A stretch of 64,000 nucleotides of DNA from positions 744,001 through 808,000 of the forward strand of contig JADJNU010000002.1 in the NCBI GenBank assembly GCA_016714165.1, given 5' to 3'. Position 1 is the first letter of the stretch, and every line of letters starts with the position of its first letter. Both the position numbers and the translations under genes were made by a program. This stretch comes from Bdellovibrionales bacterium (lineage in GTDB: Bacteria > Bdellovibrionota > Bdellovibrionia > Bdellovibrionales > UBA1609). The notes beneath the pieces are model-generated. The model was not told where the DNA came from, did not search any database, and saw only the letters and a list, made by a program, of their open reading frames with translations. Positions 37,635-46,601 of the stretch are shown here, in pieces.

Positions 37635-37663
37635 TTGACAACTTCAACCCCTAACGCTACACA
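37635..37663 (+). promoter_or_regulatory. Possible promoter of the first opp operon
   Basis: TTGACA at 37635-37640 is a perfect -35 box. TACACA at 37658-37663 is 17 bases further on and only half matches a -10 box. The coding start is at 37690 with GGAAGGAG upstream. Confidence 0.4.
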
Positions 37664-37689
37664 ACACAAGCTATTGGAAGGAGACTGAA

Positions 37690-39579
37690 ATGTTCAATCA
37701 CAAGATTTTGCGAACATTCTCTGGGGGATTCATTGCCTCCTTTTTTGTGACCCTCATCATGACTCAAGCCGCGTGCACAAGAAAGACAACAGAGGGGGAA
37801 AATACATTAAATACGGTTGTTCGAGCGAACGTGAAGGGACTTGATCCTATTTATGCTTCTGATGTCTACTCGAACACCGTCGTATCACAGATCTATGAAA
37901 CTCTTCTCCAGTACCATTACTTAAAACGTCCCCTGGAGCTTCAGCCGCTCCTCGCCGAGTCTCTGCCCACCGTTTCAACTGATGGTTTGGTGCATACCTT
38001 TAAGATTCGCAAGGGCGTTAAATTTCATGACAGCGAAGCTTTCCCCGATGGCAAAGGGAGGGAAATAACCTCCCAAGATTTTGTTTATTCTTGGAAGAGA
38101 TTAATGGATCCCTCTAATTCTTCGGATGGAGCGTGGATTTTTGAAGGACGAATTGCGGGACTGGATGCATGGCGAAATGGAATTTCAAAAAAGGAGGCGA
38201 CCTTTGACTCGCCGATCGAGGGGCTGCAGACCCCAGACAACCATACGCTTGTTATTAAACTCACAAAGCCGTTTTACCAACTTCACTACGTCTTGGCTTT
38301 GGGCTACGCCTCCGTCGTTCCTAAGGAGGCCGTTGATAAATACGGCAAGGAGTTCCTCAATCACCCTGTAGGAACTGGTCCATTCAAATTCGAAAACTGG
38401 GTGCGAAACAGTCGAATTGTTCTTCTTAAAAATCCGGAGTGGTTGGGCCACACTTACCCCACTGAAGGGGAGCTCACCGATGAAGCCAATGGTCTTCTTA
38501 AAGACGCAGGCAAGAAAATTCCATTTATCGATAAAGTTGTCATTCATGAAATCATCGAAGATCAACCGGCCTGGCTGAAATTTCAGCAAGGTGAGCTTGA
38601 TACGCTGAATATCCCCAAAGACAACTTTGACAGCGCTGTTGTAAACAACCAACTCTCGCCCGAGATGAAAAAAAAAGGAATCAAGCTTGAAGTCACCGTC
38701 GAACCTGATGTGACTTACACTTCCTTCAATATGCTAGACCCTTTGGTCGGAAAGAATGAAAACCTTCGTAAGGCCATATCGTATGGGGAAGACACTGCAA
38801 CTGCGATTCAAAAATTTTACAACGGTCGCGCGGTGAGTGCACAAAGTCCGATTCCTCCCGGAGTTGATGCTTACGATCCTGAATTTAAAAATCCGTACAA
38901 AGAATTTAATGTCTCGAAAGCGAAGGAGTTTTTAGCTAAAGCTGGCTTTCCAGAGGGAAAGGGACTTCCGGAATTAGTCTATTCAACGACAAATACTTCG
39001 ACGGCCGCTCAAATGGCTGAGCTTTTTAAAATCAATATGGAAAAGATTGGGGTAAAAATCAAAATTGAGGCTACCTCATGGCCCCAGTTTACTGAAAAGG
39101 TCAGAGATAAAAAGGCCCAAATTTGGGGAATTGCTTGGCTGGCAGATTACCCAGATGCAGAAAACTTTCTTCAGCTGCTTTACGGTAAGAACGTATCACC
39201 GGGCCCAAATGGTTCTAATTTTGTAGATCCATCATTCGATCAACTCTATGAAAAAGCAGCCCTGCTGCCCCCCGGCCCTGAACGGACCCAGGTCTATCGC
39301 AAGATGAGAGATATCGTTGTTGAAAAGTCACCTTGGGTTCCTGGGGTTCACCGCTTGGGATACCAAATGTACCAAGGTTGGCTAGATAACTTCAAATCCC
39401 ACTCCATCATCAATGGCTCCTTTAAGTATTACAAAGTTAGGCCGAACAAATACAACAGTTTAGGGCCGAACTGGGTCTCGATCGATCACTTCCCCAACAG
39501 TACTTTTTTTTCTTGGGCCAAATTGCAACTTTCGATTTTGGGCGAAGCTGGGCAACCAAACAAAAGGTCGCAAGTATGA
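37690..39579 (+). CDS. oppA: Oligopeptide-binding lipoprotein OppA, running past its expected end
   Basis: Encoded 629 aa, solute-binding protein family 5. A lipoprotein signal ends in QAACT, followed by the typical SBP5 core (TVVRANVKGLDPIYASDVYS, HDSEAFPDGKGREITSQDFVY, NHPVGTGPFKFENW). The genuine C-terminus seems to be SFKYYKV near 39435. The following 47 residues are translated from oppB sequence in the wrong frame, so the normal stop is missing. It binds peptides in the periplasm and hands them to OppBC. It is first in the operon oppA-oppB-oppC-oppDF. Confidence 0.88.
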   Translation: MFNHKILRTFSGGFIASFFVTLIMTQAACTRKTTEGENTLNTVVRANVKGLDPIYASDVYSNTVVSQIYETLLQYHYLKRPLELQPLLAESLPTVSTDGLVHTFKIRKGVKFHDSEAFPDGKGREITSQDFVYSWKRLMDPSNSSDGAWIFEGRIAGLDAWRNGISKKEATFDSPIEGLQTPDNHTLVIKLTKPFYQLHYVLALGYASVVPKEAVDKYGKEFLNHPVGTGPFKFENWVRNSRIVLLKNPEWLGHTYPTEGELTDEANGLLKDAGKKIPFIDKVVIHEIIEDQPAWLKFQQGELDTLNIPKDNFDSAVVNNQLSPEMKKKGIKLEVTVEPDVTYTSFNMLDPLVGKNENLRKAISYGEDTATAIQKFYNGRAVSAQSPIPPGVDAYDPEFKNPYKEFNVSKAKEFLAKAGFPEGKGLPELVYSTTNTSTAAQMAELFKINMEKIGVKIKIEATSWPQFTEKVRDKKAQIWGIAWLADYPDAENFLQLLYGKNVSPGPNGSNFVDPSFDQLYEKAALLPPGPERTQVYRKMRDIVVEKSPWVPGVHRLGYQMYQGWLDNFKSHSIINGSFKYYKVRPNKYNSLGPNWVSIDHFPNSTFFSWAKLQLSILGEAGQPNKRSQV

Positions 39580-40244
39580 TTGTTGAGGGTATAGGAGTGA
39601 GCCTCAGCCTTACTCTTCCGGCCTTCGCTCTAACACTTATTTTGACAGTGTCTCTTGCCCTCATTACGGCCCACCTCCGGGGCACTCTATTTGATCGAAG
39701 CGTCATGGTGATCTGCCTTGGACTGATGAGCCTGAGTTCTCTGGTCTATATTCTTTATGGGCAGTACTACTTGGCCTATCAGCTCGGCGTTTTTCCTATT
39801 TCAGGGTGGGACCCTAGCTGGGTAGGACGCTGGCAATATTTGACCCTCCCTATTATCATTTTTGTGTCCTTCTCTTTAGGGGAAGATATCCTTTTCTATC
39901 GCACAGCTTTTCTTGACGAGATCTACCAGGACTATGTGCGAACTGCCCGCTCGAAAGGATTAAGTACGTCGGTCATCTTGTTTAAGCATGTTTTAAAAAA
40001 TGCAATGGTCACAATAATCACCTTGGTCGTGCTTCAAATGCCATTTCTTATCACTGGATCACTGCTACTCGAGTCCTTCTTTGGAATCCCAGGGCTCGGG
40101 GGCCTCGTTTTTCAGGGCATCCAAAATTCTGATTTTCCGGTGATTAAAGCAATGACTGTTATGGGGGCAGTACTTTACATGATTTTTCAACTTCTGTCAG
40201 ACATACTTTATGCTGTGGTCGACCCAAAAATTCAATTACGCTAG
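39441..40244 (+). pseudogene. oppB: Peptide ABC transporter permease OppB, N-terminus missing
   Basis: The family frame is open from 39441 (preceded by TAG at 39438-39440) and continues AEQIQQFRAELGLDRSLPQQ, then DFGRSWATK, the usual periplasmic part, and a complete permease core with the EAA loop (RTARSKGLSTSVILFKHVLKNA). What is missing is about 45-50 residues: the start, first membrane helix and beginning of the loop. Only a TTG at 39513 could start translation inside. It is directly joined to the end of oppA, out of frame. If real, the product may not insert normally. Confidence 0.75.
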
Positions 40245-40260
40245 CTAAATGGAATAAATC

Positions 40261-41178
40261 ATGAGCTTAATACGCCCAGTCACTGCGAGTCTCCTCCCAA
40301 AGTCCGCTCTTAGCACGAGGGGTCTGCGCAATTCTTTGTGGTGGGATGCCTATCGCCGCTTGAAAAAGGACAAAATAGCTATCGTCAGCGCCTGGCTTCT
40401 CTTTGGATATATCCTTATGGTACTTCTCTGCTCCTCTGGCTTTATTTTTACTGATTACGGAGCTACCAACAACGAAATTGCCTACCAAGCACCCAGCTGG
40501 AGCCATTGGCTGGGAACAGATATCTTTGGCCGTGACGTCCTCGCCAGAGCCTCACATGGAGCCGTCACCTCGTTGATCGTGGGCTTTTTTGGAGCCGGAA
40601 TATCTGTCGTGATTGGCACTCTTTTTGGATCTGTCGCGGGGTATTTTGGAGGCAAGATAGATGATCTCATTGTTTGGTTTTACACGACTATCGACACGAT
40701 ACCTTACATCCTGTTGGTCGTGGCCTTTTCCCTCGTCATGGGACCTAGCCTCAGAACCCTTTGCATTGCTATTGGGCTGACCAGTTGGGTAGGTCTTTGC
40801 AGAGTTGTCAGAGCTGAATTCATGAAACATCGTGATCGAGAGTACGTCCAGGGCGCTTTTGCTTTGGGGGCCAGCCATTTGCGTCGGATTTTTCTCCACA
40901 TCTTGCCCAACGTCACTCACCTTGTTTTAATTAATTTCAGTTTGGGGTTCGTGGGAGCCGTAAAAGGTGAAGTGATCCTCAGCTACCTTGGTTTGGGGGT
41001 TGAGCCGGGAACTCCCTCTTGGGGAACCATGATTAACTACGCAAAGCAGGAACTGGCCCGCGGTGTGTGGTGGGGGCTACTCGCAGCAACCCTATTTATG
41101 TTCTTCTTGGTGTTGGCTTTTAACTTGTTTAATGATGCGTTAAGAGATGCACTAGATCCTAAACTGAAAAATAAGTAG
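40261..41178 (+). CDS. oppC: Peptide ABC transporter permease OppC
   Basis: 305 aa, inner-membrane permease with five or six membrane helices. An N-terminal cytoplasmic segment reads LWWDAYRRLKKDKIAI, then a helix, a periplasmic loop with HWLGTDIFGRDVLARA, and the EAA loop with REYVQGAFALGASHLR. These are typical of OppC/DppC. It pairs with OppB to form the pore and is followed by the fused ATPase gene. The ribosome site is weak. Confidence 0.92.
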   Translation: MSLIRPVTASLLPKSALSTRGLRNSLWWDAYRRLKKDKIAIVSAWLLFGYILMVLLCSSGFIFTDYGATNNEIAYQAPSWSHWLGTDIFGRDVLARASHGAVTSLIVGFFGAGISVVIGTLFGSVAGYFGGKIDDLIVWFYTTIDTIPYILLVVAFSLVMGPSLRTLCIAIGLTSWVGLCRVVRAEFMKHRDREYVQGAFALGASHLRRIFLHILPNVTHLVLINFSLGFVGAVKGEVILSYLGLGVEPGTPSWGTMINYAKQELARGVWWGLLAATLFMFFLVLAFNLFNDALRDALDPKLKNK

Positions 41179-41248
41179 ATCCCAATCAATGGATCAGCTC
41201 ACTGAACCTTGTGGCAACAAGGACCAAGTGGGCGAGAGGCGGAGTAAA

Positions 41249-42976
41249 ATGAGTTCTTCTCAAAATATCTTGCTTAAAATCGAGAATTTATCGGTTGATT
41301 TCAAAACTGACGATGGAACGGTAAATGCCGTCAAAAATATTTCATTTCATATTCCGAAGGGAAAGACGGTGGGCCTTGTGGGAGAGTCAGGTTCCGGGAA
41401 GAGCGTAACGTCTTTGGCTATTATGAGGCTAATTCCAAATCCCCCGGGCAAAATCACGAACGGTTCCTGTTTTTTTGAAGGCAAGGACCTCCTAAAATTG
41501 CCCGAATCCGAAATGCGCCAGGTTCGTGGCAATAAAATATCAATGATTTTTCAAGAACCCATGACCAGCTTAAATCCCGTTTTCACGGTTGGAGATCAAA
41601 TTGCGGAGACGCTCATTCTTCATCAGCGTCTTGATAAGAAGCAGGCCCTTGCTAAGTCATTGAGCTTGTTAGATCAAGTGGGTATTCCTCACCCAGAGGA
41701 ACGAATCAACTCCTACCCCCATGAGCTGAGCGGTGGCCAGAGACAACGGGTCATGATTGCAATGGCTATCGCATGTGAACCCGATCTGTTGATTGCTGAT
41801 GAACCCACAACGGCGCTTGATGTAACGATTCAAAAACAAATACTCGACTTATTGGCGGACCTCCAAAAGAAATACAAAATGAGTATCCTCTTTATCACTC
41901 ACGATCTTGGCGTAATTGCAGATATTGCAGACGAAGTTGTGGTGATGTACCGAGGTGACATCGTCGAAAATGAAAGTTCCCACGAACTTTTTACTAAACC
42001 AAAACACCCATACACCAAAGGTCTGCTCGCCTGTCGTCCTTCACTCGATCGCAATCCCCTTCGTCTTCCCACTGTCTCCGATTTTATGAGCGAGGATGGA
42101 AAAGAGAAATATTTTGATGTTGCGACCCTCAACCATATTAAAGAAGTACGACCTCTCACCAAAGAAAATCCCGTTCTGCTTGAAATCAAAAATCTAAAAA
42201 AATACTTTCCTCTCAAAAAAGGAATCTTTGGAAGTGTTCTCTCTAGCATTCATGCCGTCGACGACGTGAGTCTTACTGTGAGAAAGGGACGCACCCTAGG
42301 CCTTGTCGGTGAATCTGGCTGCGGCAAAACAACCTTAGGGCGAGCTTTGCTTCGTCTTGTTGAGCCAACATCTGGAGAGATCATTTACAACGGCGTCGAC
42401 ATTACCAAGCTCGGCCGAAACGAGATGAGAGGCATGCGACGAAAGATGCAGATTATTTTTCAGGATCCCTATGCTTCTTTAAATCCGCGAATGACAATTG
42501 GCGCTGCCATTATGGAACCTATGGTTATCCACAATCTTGGCAACTCTAAAAATGATCGAATTGAAATGGCGGGAAAACTGATGGAGAGAGTGGGCCTGAG
42601 TCGAGCTATGCTCAATCGCTATCCCCATGAATTCTCTGGCGGACAACGCCAACGAATTTGCATTGCTCGGGCGCTCGCTGTCGAACCTGAATTCATTGTC
42701 TGCGACGAATCCGTCAGTGCCTTAGATGTCTCTATCCAGGCACAGATTCTCAATCTCTTGCTTGATCTACAAGACGAATTCAACCTCACTTATATTTTTA
42801 TCTCCCACGATCTTGCTGTCGTAAAATTTATTTCCGATGAAATTGCCGTGATGAACAAAGGAGTGATTGTCGAAATGGCTGATGCCGTTCAAATTTATCG
42901 CCAGCCTCAACACGACTACACTAAAAAACTATTGAGCGCGATTCCCAAGGGAACACCAAAGGAACTCTCCCTGTAG
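41249..42976 (+). CDS. Fused peptide transporter ATPase OppD-OppF
   Basis: 575 aa from the ATG at 41249 (GGCGGAG upstream; an ATG at 41189 lacks one). Two complete ABC modules in one chain. Module 1 has Walker A GESGSGKS near 45, signature LSGGQRQRV and Walker B LLIADEP. Module 2 has GESGCGKT near 355, signature FSGGQRQRI and FIVCDESVSALD. In most bacteria oppD and oppF are separate genes. It energises peptide uptake through OppBC. The second permease set at 57356-61118 has no ATPase, so it may use this protein. Confidence 0.94.
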   Translation: MSSSQNILLKIENLSVDFKTDDGTVNAVKNISFHIPKGKTVGLVGESGSGKSVTSLAIMRLIPNPPGKITNGSCFFEGKDLLKLPESEMRQVRGNKISMIFQEPMTSLNPVFTVGDQIAETLILHQRLDKKQALAKSLSLLDQVGIPHPEERINSYPHELSGGQRQRVMIAMAIACEPDLLIADEPTTALDVTIQKQILDLLADLQKKYKMSILFITHDLGVIADIADEVVVMYRGDIVENESSHELFTKPKHPYTKGLLACRPSLDRNPLRLPTVSDFMSEDGKEKYFDVATLNHIKEVRPLTKENPVLLEIKNLKKYFPLKKGIFGSVLSSIHAVDDVSLTVRKGRTLGLVGESGCGKTTLGRALLRLVEPTSGEIIYNGVDITKLGRNEMRGMRRKMQIIFQDPYASLNPRMTIGAAIMEPMVIHNLGNSKNDRIEMAGKLMERVGLSRAMLNRYPHEFSGGQRQRICIARALAVEPEFIVCDESVSALDVSIQAQILNLLLDLQDEFNLTYIFISHDLAVVKFISDEIAVMNKGVIVEMADAVQIYRQPQHDYTKKLLSAIPKGTPKELSL

Positions 42977-43000
42977 GTGAGAAATTCAAACTCACCTACA
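42972..43000. terminator. Hairpin between the opp operon and the convergent exported-protein gene
   Basis: TGTAGGTGAG (42972-42981) pairs perfectly with CTCACCTACA (42991-43000). The arm contains the oppDF stop codon. There is no long T run, so it may terminate with Rho or act as a transcript-end stabiliser in both directions. Confidence 0.5.
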
Positions 43001-43006
43001 CAGATG

Positions 43007-43723
43007 CTATTTTGTTGCACCTGTCGAGTGGATGTTAAAGGGGGTAACGCCCAAGCCGATGTTGATGTCGCTGGTTGTCTTGACGTCCCCAGTTACATCT
43101 AATGTGTTCGTTGTACCACCAGCCACATTGACGTCGGCCTTCATATTTGTCATCCCTTTGTAGAGAAAATATCCAAATAGCCCCGCTGCTGCGACTATCG
43201 CAAGAGGCCATAGCCAAGCCTCGGCGTGAGGAAAAATTTCCTCTCCGATTTTATCAAGCAAGGAGGCATTTTTTTGACGATCTTTAAGCACGAGGGCCTC
43301 AATTTTGTTTAAGGCCGCATCGACATCTTCAAAATCGGCATTTGGCATAAGGACGCCTGCAACCGAGATGACCGCCTCAGGATTCCGCTCTGCTTGCAGT
43401 CTGATAGCATCTCCGCCTTCCTTCAAAAATAACTTGTTTGCTTCTATGGTTACCTCAGGTAACTCATTTTTTTTATAGGGCTCGACATATTTTGCAAATT
43501 TCTTGTACTGAACCTCTGTCATAAGTGGTTTTAGCCGATCCAGGAATTGACCCATCGAAATTCTCTTCACGTTGTCTGGCTTTAACTTATTATATGAAAT
43601 TCCCAACTGGTTCGAAAGAATCTTCATTCTCAAATTGACAGATTGGGGTTCGGCAAGCGCTGGTCCCATGGACCACACAAGGCCAAAAATCGTTGCAAGG
43701 GCACTTCTAATCAGAGAATTCAT
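43007..43723 (-). CDS. Exported, membrane-anchored protein of unknown function
   Basis: 238 aa. A signal peptide (residues 1-24, ATIFGLVWSMGPALA) precedes a helical domain (about 30-160), a second hydrophobic helix (about 172-190, WPLAIVAAAGLFGYFLY), and a Gly/Thr/Asn-rich tail of 45 residues (VAGGTTNTLDVTGDV). The domain would sit in the periplasm with the C-terminal tail on the other side of the membrane. Family not recognised. The region between this gene and the response regulator (43724-43874) shows no feature. Confidence 0.55.
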   Translation of the reverse strand: MNSLIRSALATIFGLVWSMGPALAEPQSVNLRMKILSNQLGISYNKLKPDNVKRISMGQFLDRLKPLMTEVQYKKFAKYVEPYKKNELPEVTIEANKLFLKEGGDAIRLQAERNPEAVISVAGVLMPNADFEDVDAALNKIEALVLKDRQKNASLLDKIGEEIFPHAEAWLWPLAIVAAAGLFGYFLYKGMTNMKADVNVAGGTTNTLDVTGDVKTTSDINIGLGVTPFNIHSTGATK

Positions 43724-43874
43724 AGTCTCTCCTCATTTTTTCTTCGGGCCCACTCCCAATATTCTCTCGTCGCTCACTTGTCGGAACAATTGATTCCTAA
43801 CTAAAAGTCCACCATGGTATTTTAGCAAAATCCGACAAAGATGTCCTCTACCAATTACTCATCCGATGAACAGA

Positions 43875-44375
43875 CTAGACCCTATTGAGACATAAAATAG
43901 TCTTAACGGTCTTCCTGATCTTTTCGACTGCAAATGGCTTTTTAATAAAGTCAACCGCCCCCAATTCAAATCCCCTTCTAACGTCAAGATCTCCAGTTCG
44001 ACCGCTGACAAAAATGATGGGAATTTCCTTTAAACTCTGGTCTCGTTTCATTAGGTGGGCAATCTCAAATCCATTGATCCAAGGAAGGCCAATATCCAAT
44101 ATAATGAGATCAATCGGAGTATCGTCTAAGACTTGAGTCAGGGCCGTACCATCAGCCACTGACATCACTTTGTATCCATCTGCCTCAAAAATCCTTTTCA
44201 TGGCCTTTCGCATCGCTTCGTCATCTTCTATAATGAGAATTTGTCGAGGATGTCCCTTTTCGAGCGATCGAAATGAATCCAAGGAAACAACCTCTCCCTC
44301 AGACATTCGATCTTTAGCCATGCGCTTTACTTTTTTCAAAAATTCACTTGTATCCATTCTTCTGGAGTTGCCCAT
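43875..44375 (-). CDS. Single-domain response regulator
   Basis: 166 aa. A basic, helical N-terminal extension (about 40 residues) is followed by a receiver domain with the acidic pair D51-D52, the phosphoacceptor D94 in LIILDIGLPW, Ser/Thr in FVSGR and the Lys in FIKKPF. There is no output domain, so it works by protein-protein contact (CheY-like) or through its extension. No cognate kinase is next to it. The ATG at 44357 is an alternative start. Confidence 0.85.
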   Translation of the reverse strand: MGNSRRMDTSEFLKKVKRMAKDRMSEGEVVSLDSFRSLEKGHPRQILIIEDDEAMRKAMKRIFEADGYKVMSVADGTALTQVLDDTPIDLIILDIGLPWINGFEIAHLMKRDQSLKEIPIIFVSGRTGDLDVRRGFELGAVDFIKKPFAVEKIRKTVKTILCLNRV

Positions 44376-44433
44376 GAATAATTTCAGTCCCTTCCTTTGA
44401 ACCTCAATTCATAACCTCGTGAACTCAGCTCAA

Positions 44434-45369
44434 TCAATGATCAGATCGTTCAAGCCATCGCTCGCAGTCTATCGCAGCCATGCAACCCGACCCTGCAGCT
44501 GTGATAGCCTGCCGATACACGTGATCTTGAACATCACCCGAAGCAAAAACCCCCTCTACAGATGTGGAGGTCGATTTTTCTTTGGTTACCAGATATCCCA
44601 TTTCATTCATCTGCAATTGACCCTTGAAAATCTCTGTGTTTGGCCGATGACCGATAGCTAAAAACACCCCGTCCATGGCCATTTCTTGAGTTTCATTTGT
44701 AAGGCCATTGAAAAGCCGAATGCCCGTCACCGAATTCTCGCCCAAAACTTCCTTCAATTCAGAATTATATACTACCTCAATTTTGGGATTTCGGAGAACT
44801 CGATCGACCATTATTTTTGAAGCGCGAAATGAATCCCTGCGATGAATGATCCAGACCTTTGTCGCAAATCGGGTCAAAAAGCTGGCCTCTTCCATAGCTG
44901 TGTCACCACCGCCAACAACTGCCACCTTCTGGTTACGAAAAAATGCGCCATCACAAGTTGCACAGGCTGATACCCCTCGACCACGAAGCCTCATCTCGCT
45001 CGGCAAGCCTAAATATTTCGCGCTGGCCCCTGTCGATACAATTATTGATTTCGAGTAATAGACATCCTTACCAACAACCACTTTGAAGGGTCGTTTGGAA
45101 AAATCCACGGAAGTCACATTTCTGGTGATAAAACGAGTCCCAAATCGCTCTGCCTGTTTGCGCATCAGACTCATCAGTTCCGGTCCCGTCACTCCGTCAG
45201 GAAATCCGGGGTAATTTTCGACGTCATTGGTGGTCATCAGCTGTCCCCCGGCTTCTTCCCCCTCTATCAGAAGAGGCTTTAGATTTGCACGTGCCGCATA
45301 TATAGCAGAAGTCAAACCAGCAGGTCCCGAACCAACAATCAACAAGTTTTCTAAGTCTGAATCAGCCAT
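44434..45369 (-). CDS. trxB: Thioredoxin reductase
   Basis: 311 aa, FAD/NADPH enzyme that reduces thioredoxin in the cytosol. Motifs: GSGPAGLTSAIYAAR, the redox disulfide CATC in SACATCDGAFF, NADPH fold VVGGGDTAMEEA, and the FAD-binding VFASGDVQDHVYRQA. GTGGAGGG precedes the ATG. It stands upstream of the response regulator on the same strand, but more than 50 bases apart. Confidence 0.96.
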   Translation of the reverse strand: MADSDLENLLIVGSGPAGLTSAIYAARANLKPLLIEGEEAGGQLMTTNDVENYPGFPDGVTGPELMSLMRKQAERFGTRFITRNVTSVDFSKRPFKVVVGKDVYYSKSIIVSTGASAKYLGLPSEMRLRGRGVSACATCDGAFFRNQKVAVVGGGDTAMEEASFLTRFATKVWIIHRRDSFRASKIMVDRVLRNPKIEVVYNSELKEVLGENSVTGIRLFNGLTNETQEMAMDGVFLAIGHRPNTEIFKGQLQMNEMGYLVTKEKSTSTSVEGVFASGDVQDHVYRQAITAAGSGCMAAIDCERWLERSDH

Positions 45370-45447
45370 AATGGCCCTCCACGTGATGATAGATAAATTG
45401 GCGCCAGTTTAGCCAAAGACAAAAAAAAAGCAATTAAAGGAAAAATT

Positions 45448-46146
45448 CTATTCTGAAACGAGATGGCGATCCAAAGTATCTAAATTCGACCATTTCCAAA
45501 GAATCTCAACAACCTCTTCAGGAGACCTTACCTGTTCGGACTGACGTGGCGGAGCGTGAAGGGGTAATAAATCTGTATCCATATACCCTGGGCTAAAAAG
45601 CCTTAAGTCGAAGGAAGGGTTCTCAAGATGAATGCTTCGATATAAACCAAGCAAGCCATGTTTTGCCGCGCTGTAACTAGCACCTCGCGGATCACCTGCC
45701 GATTCAGATATCGCAGATCCAATCAACACAACTTGTTGAACTCCATGTTCCATCGCCCAGTGCACAACTCTCGCGGCAAACAAGAATGTAACTTGAAACG
45801 ACCACAAATGATCTTTCCAAGCTTTCTTTTCATAGGCCCCATAGGGTCCGCCGCCCGCAAAGTAGAAAACACGCTCTGGTCGAAAAAGTTCAAGTTGATG
45901 GAAGGCCTGTATCTGCCCCTCTTCTCTTGAAAAATCGCAGGAAAAAAATTCAACAAGATCATTTTTCTGCTTTGTACCCTGTTTAAGTTCAAGAAGATGT
46001 TGTTTCAGCTCGCTCAGAAGCTCTGCTTTGCGAGCCACTAAAAATACTCGCCTATCCTCTGAGTCCTCCCACATCCTGCGGCAGAATGAACGCCCAAACC
46101 CGCGACTCGCACCGAGAACCGCCAAACTTTTATTGCCATTTCCCAT
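45448..46146 (-). CDS. Short-chain dehydrogenase/reductase
   Basis: 232 aa from the ATG at 46146, where homology to the SDR family begins (LAVLGASRGFGRSF). A TTG at 46182 is upstream in frame, and neither has a good ribosome site. The NAD(P) motif is GxxxGxG-like (GASRGFG). The catalytic elements are IGSAIS (Ser) and SYSAAKHG (YxxxK). Substrate unknown. The protein is slightly short at the C-terminus for a classical SDR but the core is complete. Confidence 0.85.
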   Translation of the reverse strand: MGNGNKSLAVLGASRGFGRSFCRRMWEDSEDRRVFLVARKAELLSELKQHLLELKQGTKQKNDLVEFFSCDFSREEGQIQAFHQLELFRPERVFYFAGGGPYGAYEKKAWKDHLWSFQVTFLFAARVVHWAMEHGVQQVVLIGSAISESAGDPRGASYSAAKHGLLGLYRSIHLENPSFDLRLFSPGYMDTDLLPLHAPPRQSEQVRSPEEVVEILWKWSNLDTLDRHLVSE

Positions 46147-46250
46147 GGCTGGAGAATACCATGCTTCAATAGTTCCCTCCAAGACGTGACACGACCCATA
46201 GGACCAGGCCTAGCCCAAAGGAGAGCCCCTCACAGTGGGGCAGTGATTTC

Positions 46251-46538
46251 ATGCCAAATGTTCATCTCCCCCAAAAAAATATGAGCCTTTTTTTGAACCA
46301 TCGGGCACCGCTCATGAAGAGCCTTCTGGCTGCCGGACTTCCGGTGGCCTCCTCCTGTGGAGGCGATGGCATTTGCGGGAAGTGTCGATTGCAAGTTGTC
46401 TCCCATCCTGAAAATCTCACTCCGCCAACTGAAATCGAAATGAAAAGGATGCGTGAGTTGCATTTATCCCACCAAGAAAGACTCAGCTGTCAAGCGATGG
46501 TGATTGGGGATACGGCCATCGAGTCTTCTTACTGGTAG
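46251..46538 (+). CDS. Plant-type 2Fe-2S ferredoxin
   Basis: 95 aa. Cluster Cys are in SSCGGDGICGKC (CxxxxxCxxC) and, about 40 residues later, SCQAM. The rest matches the beta-grasp ferredoxin fold. It may donate electrons to an unidentified reductase or take part in iron-sulfur chemistry. It stands alone between the SDR gene and a lipoprotein gene. A GGGGCAG-like ribosome site lies upstream of the ATG. Confidence 0.88.
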   Translation: MPNVHLPQKNMSLFLNHRAPLMKSLLAAGLPVASSCGGDGICGKCRLQVVSHPENLTPPTEIEMKRMRELHLSHQERLSCQAMVIGDTAIESSYW

Positions 46539-46601
46539 ACCAGACTCTTCTCTCGAATTCTCGGCATTGCATTTGCTCTCCTGATTCGCCAGGAGGCAAC
46601 T

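Noticed and set aside
38185..38652. 155-codon minus-strand frame opposite oppA
   Set aside because: Antisense shadow of a conserved solute-binding protein.
39436..39579. C-terminal extension of OppA as a new domain
   Set aside because: The added residues are oppB sequence read in another frame, so the extension is an accident of the junction.
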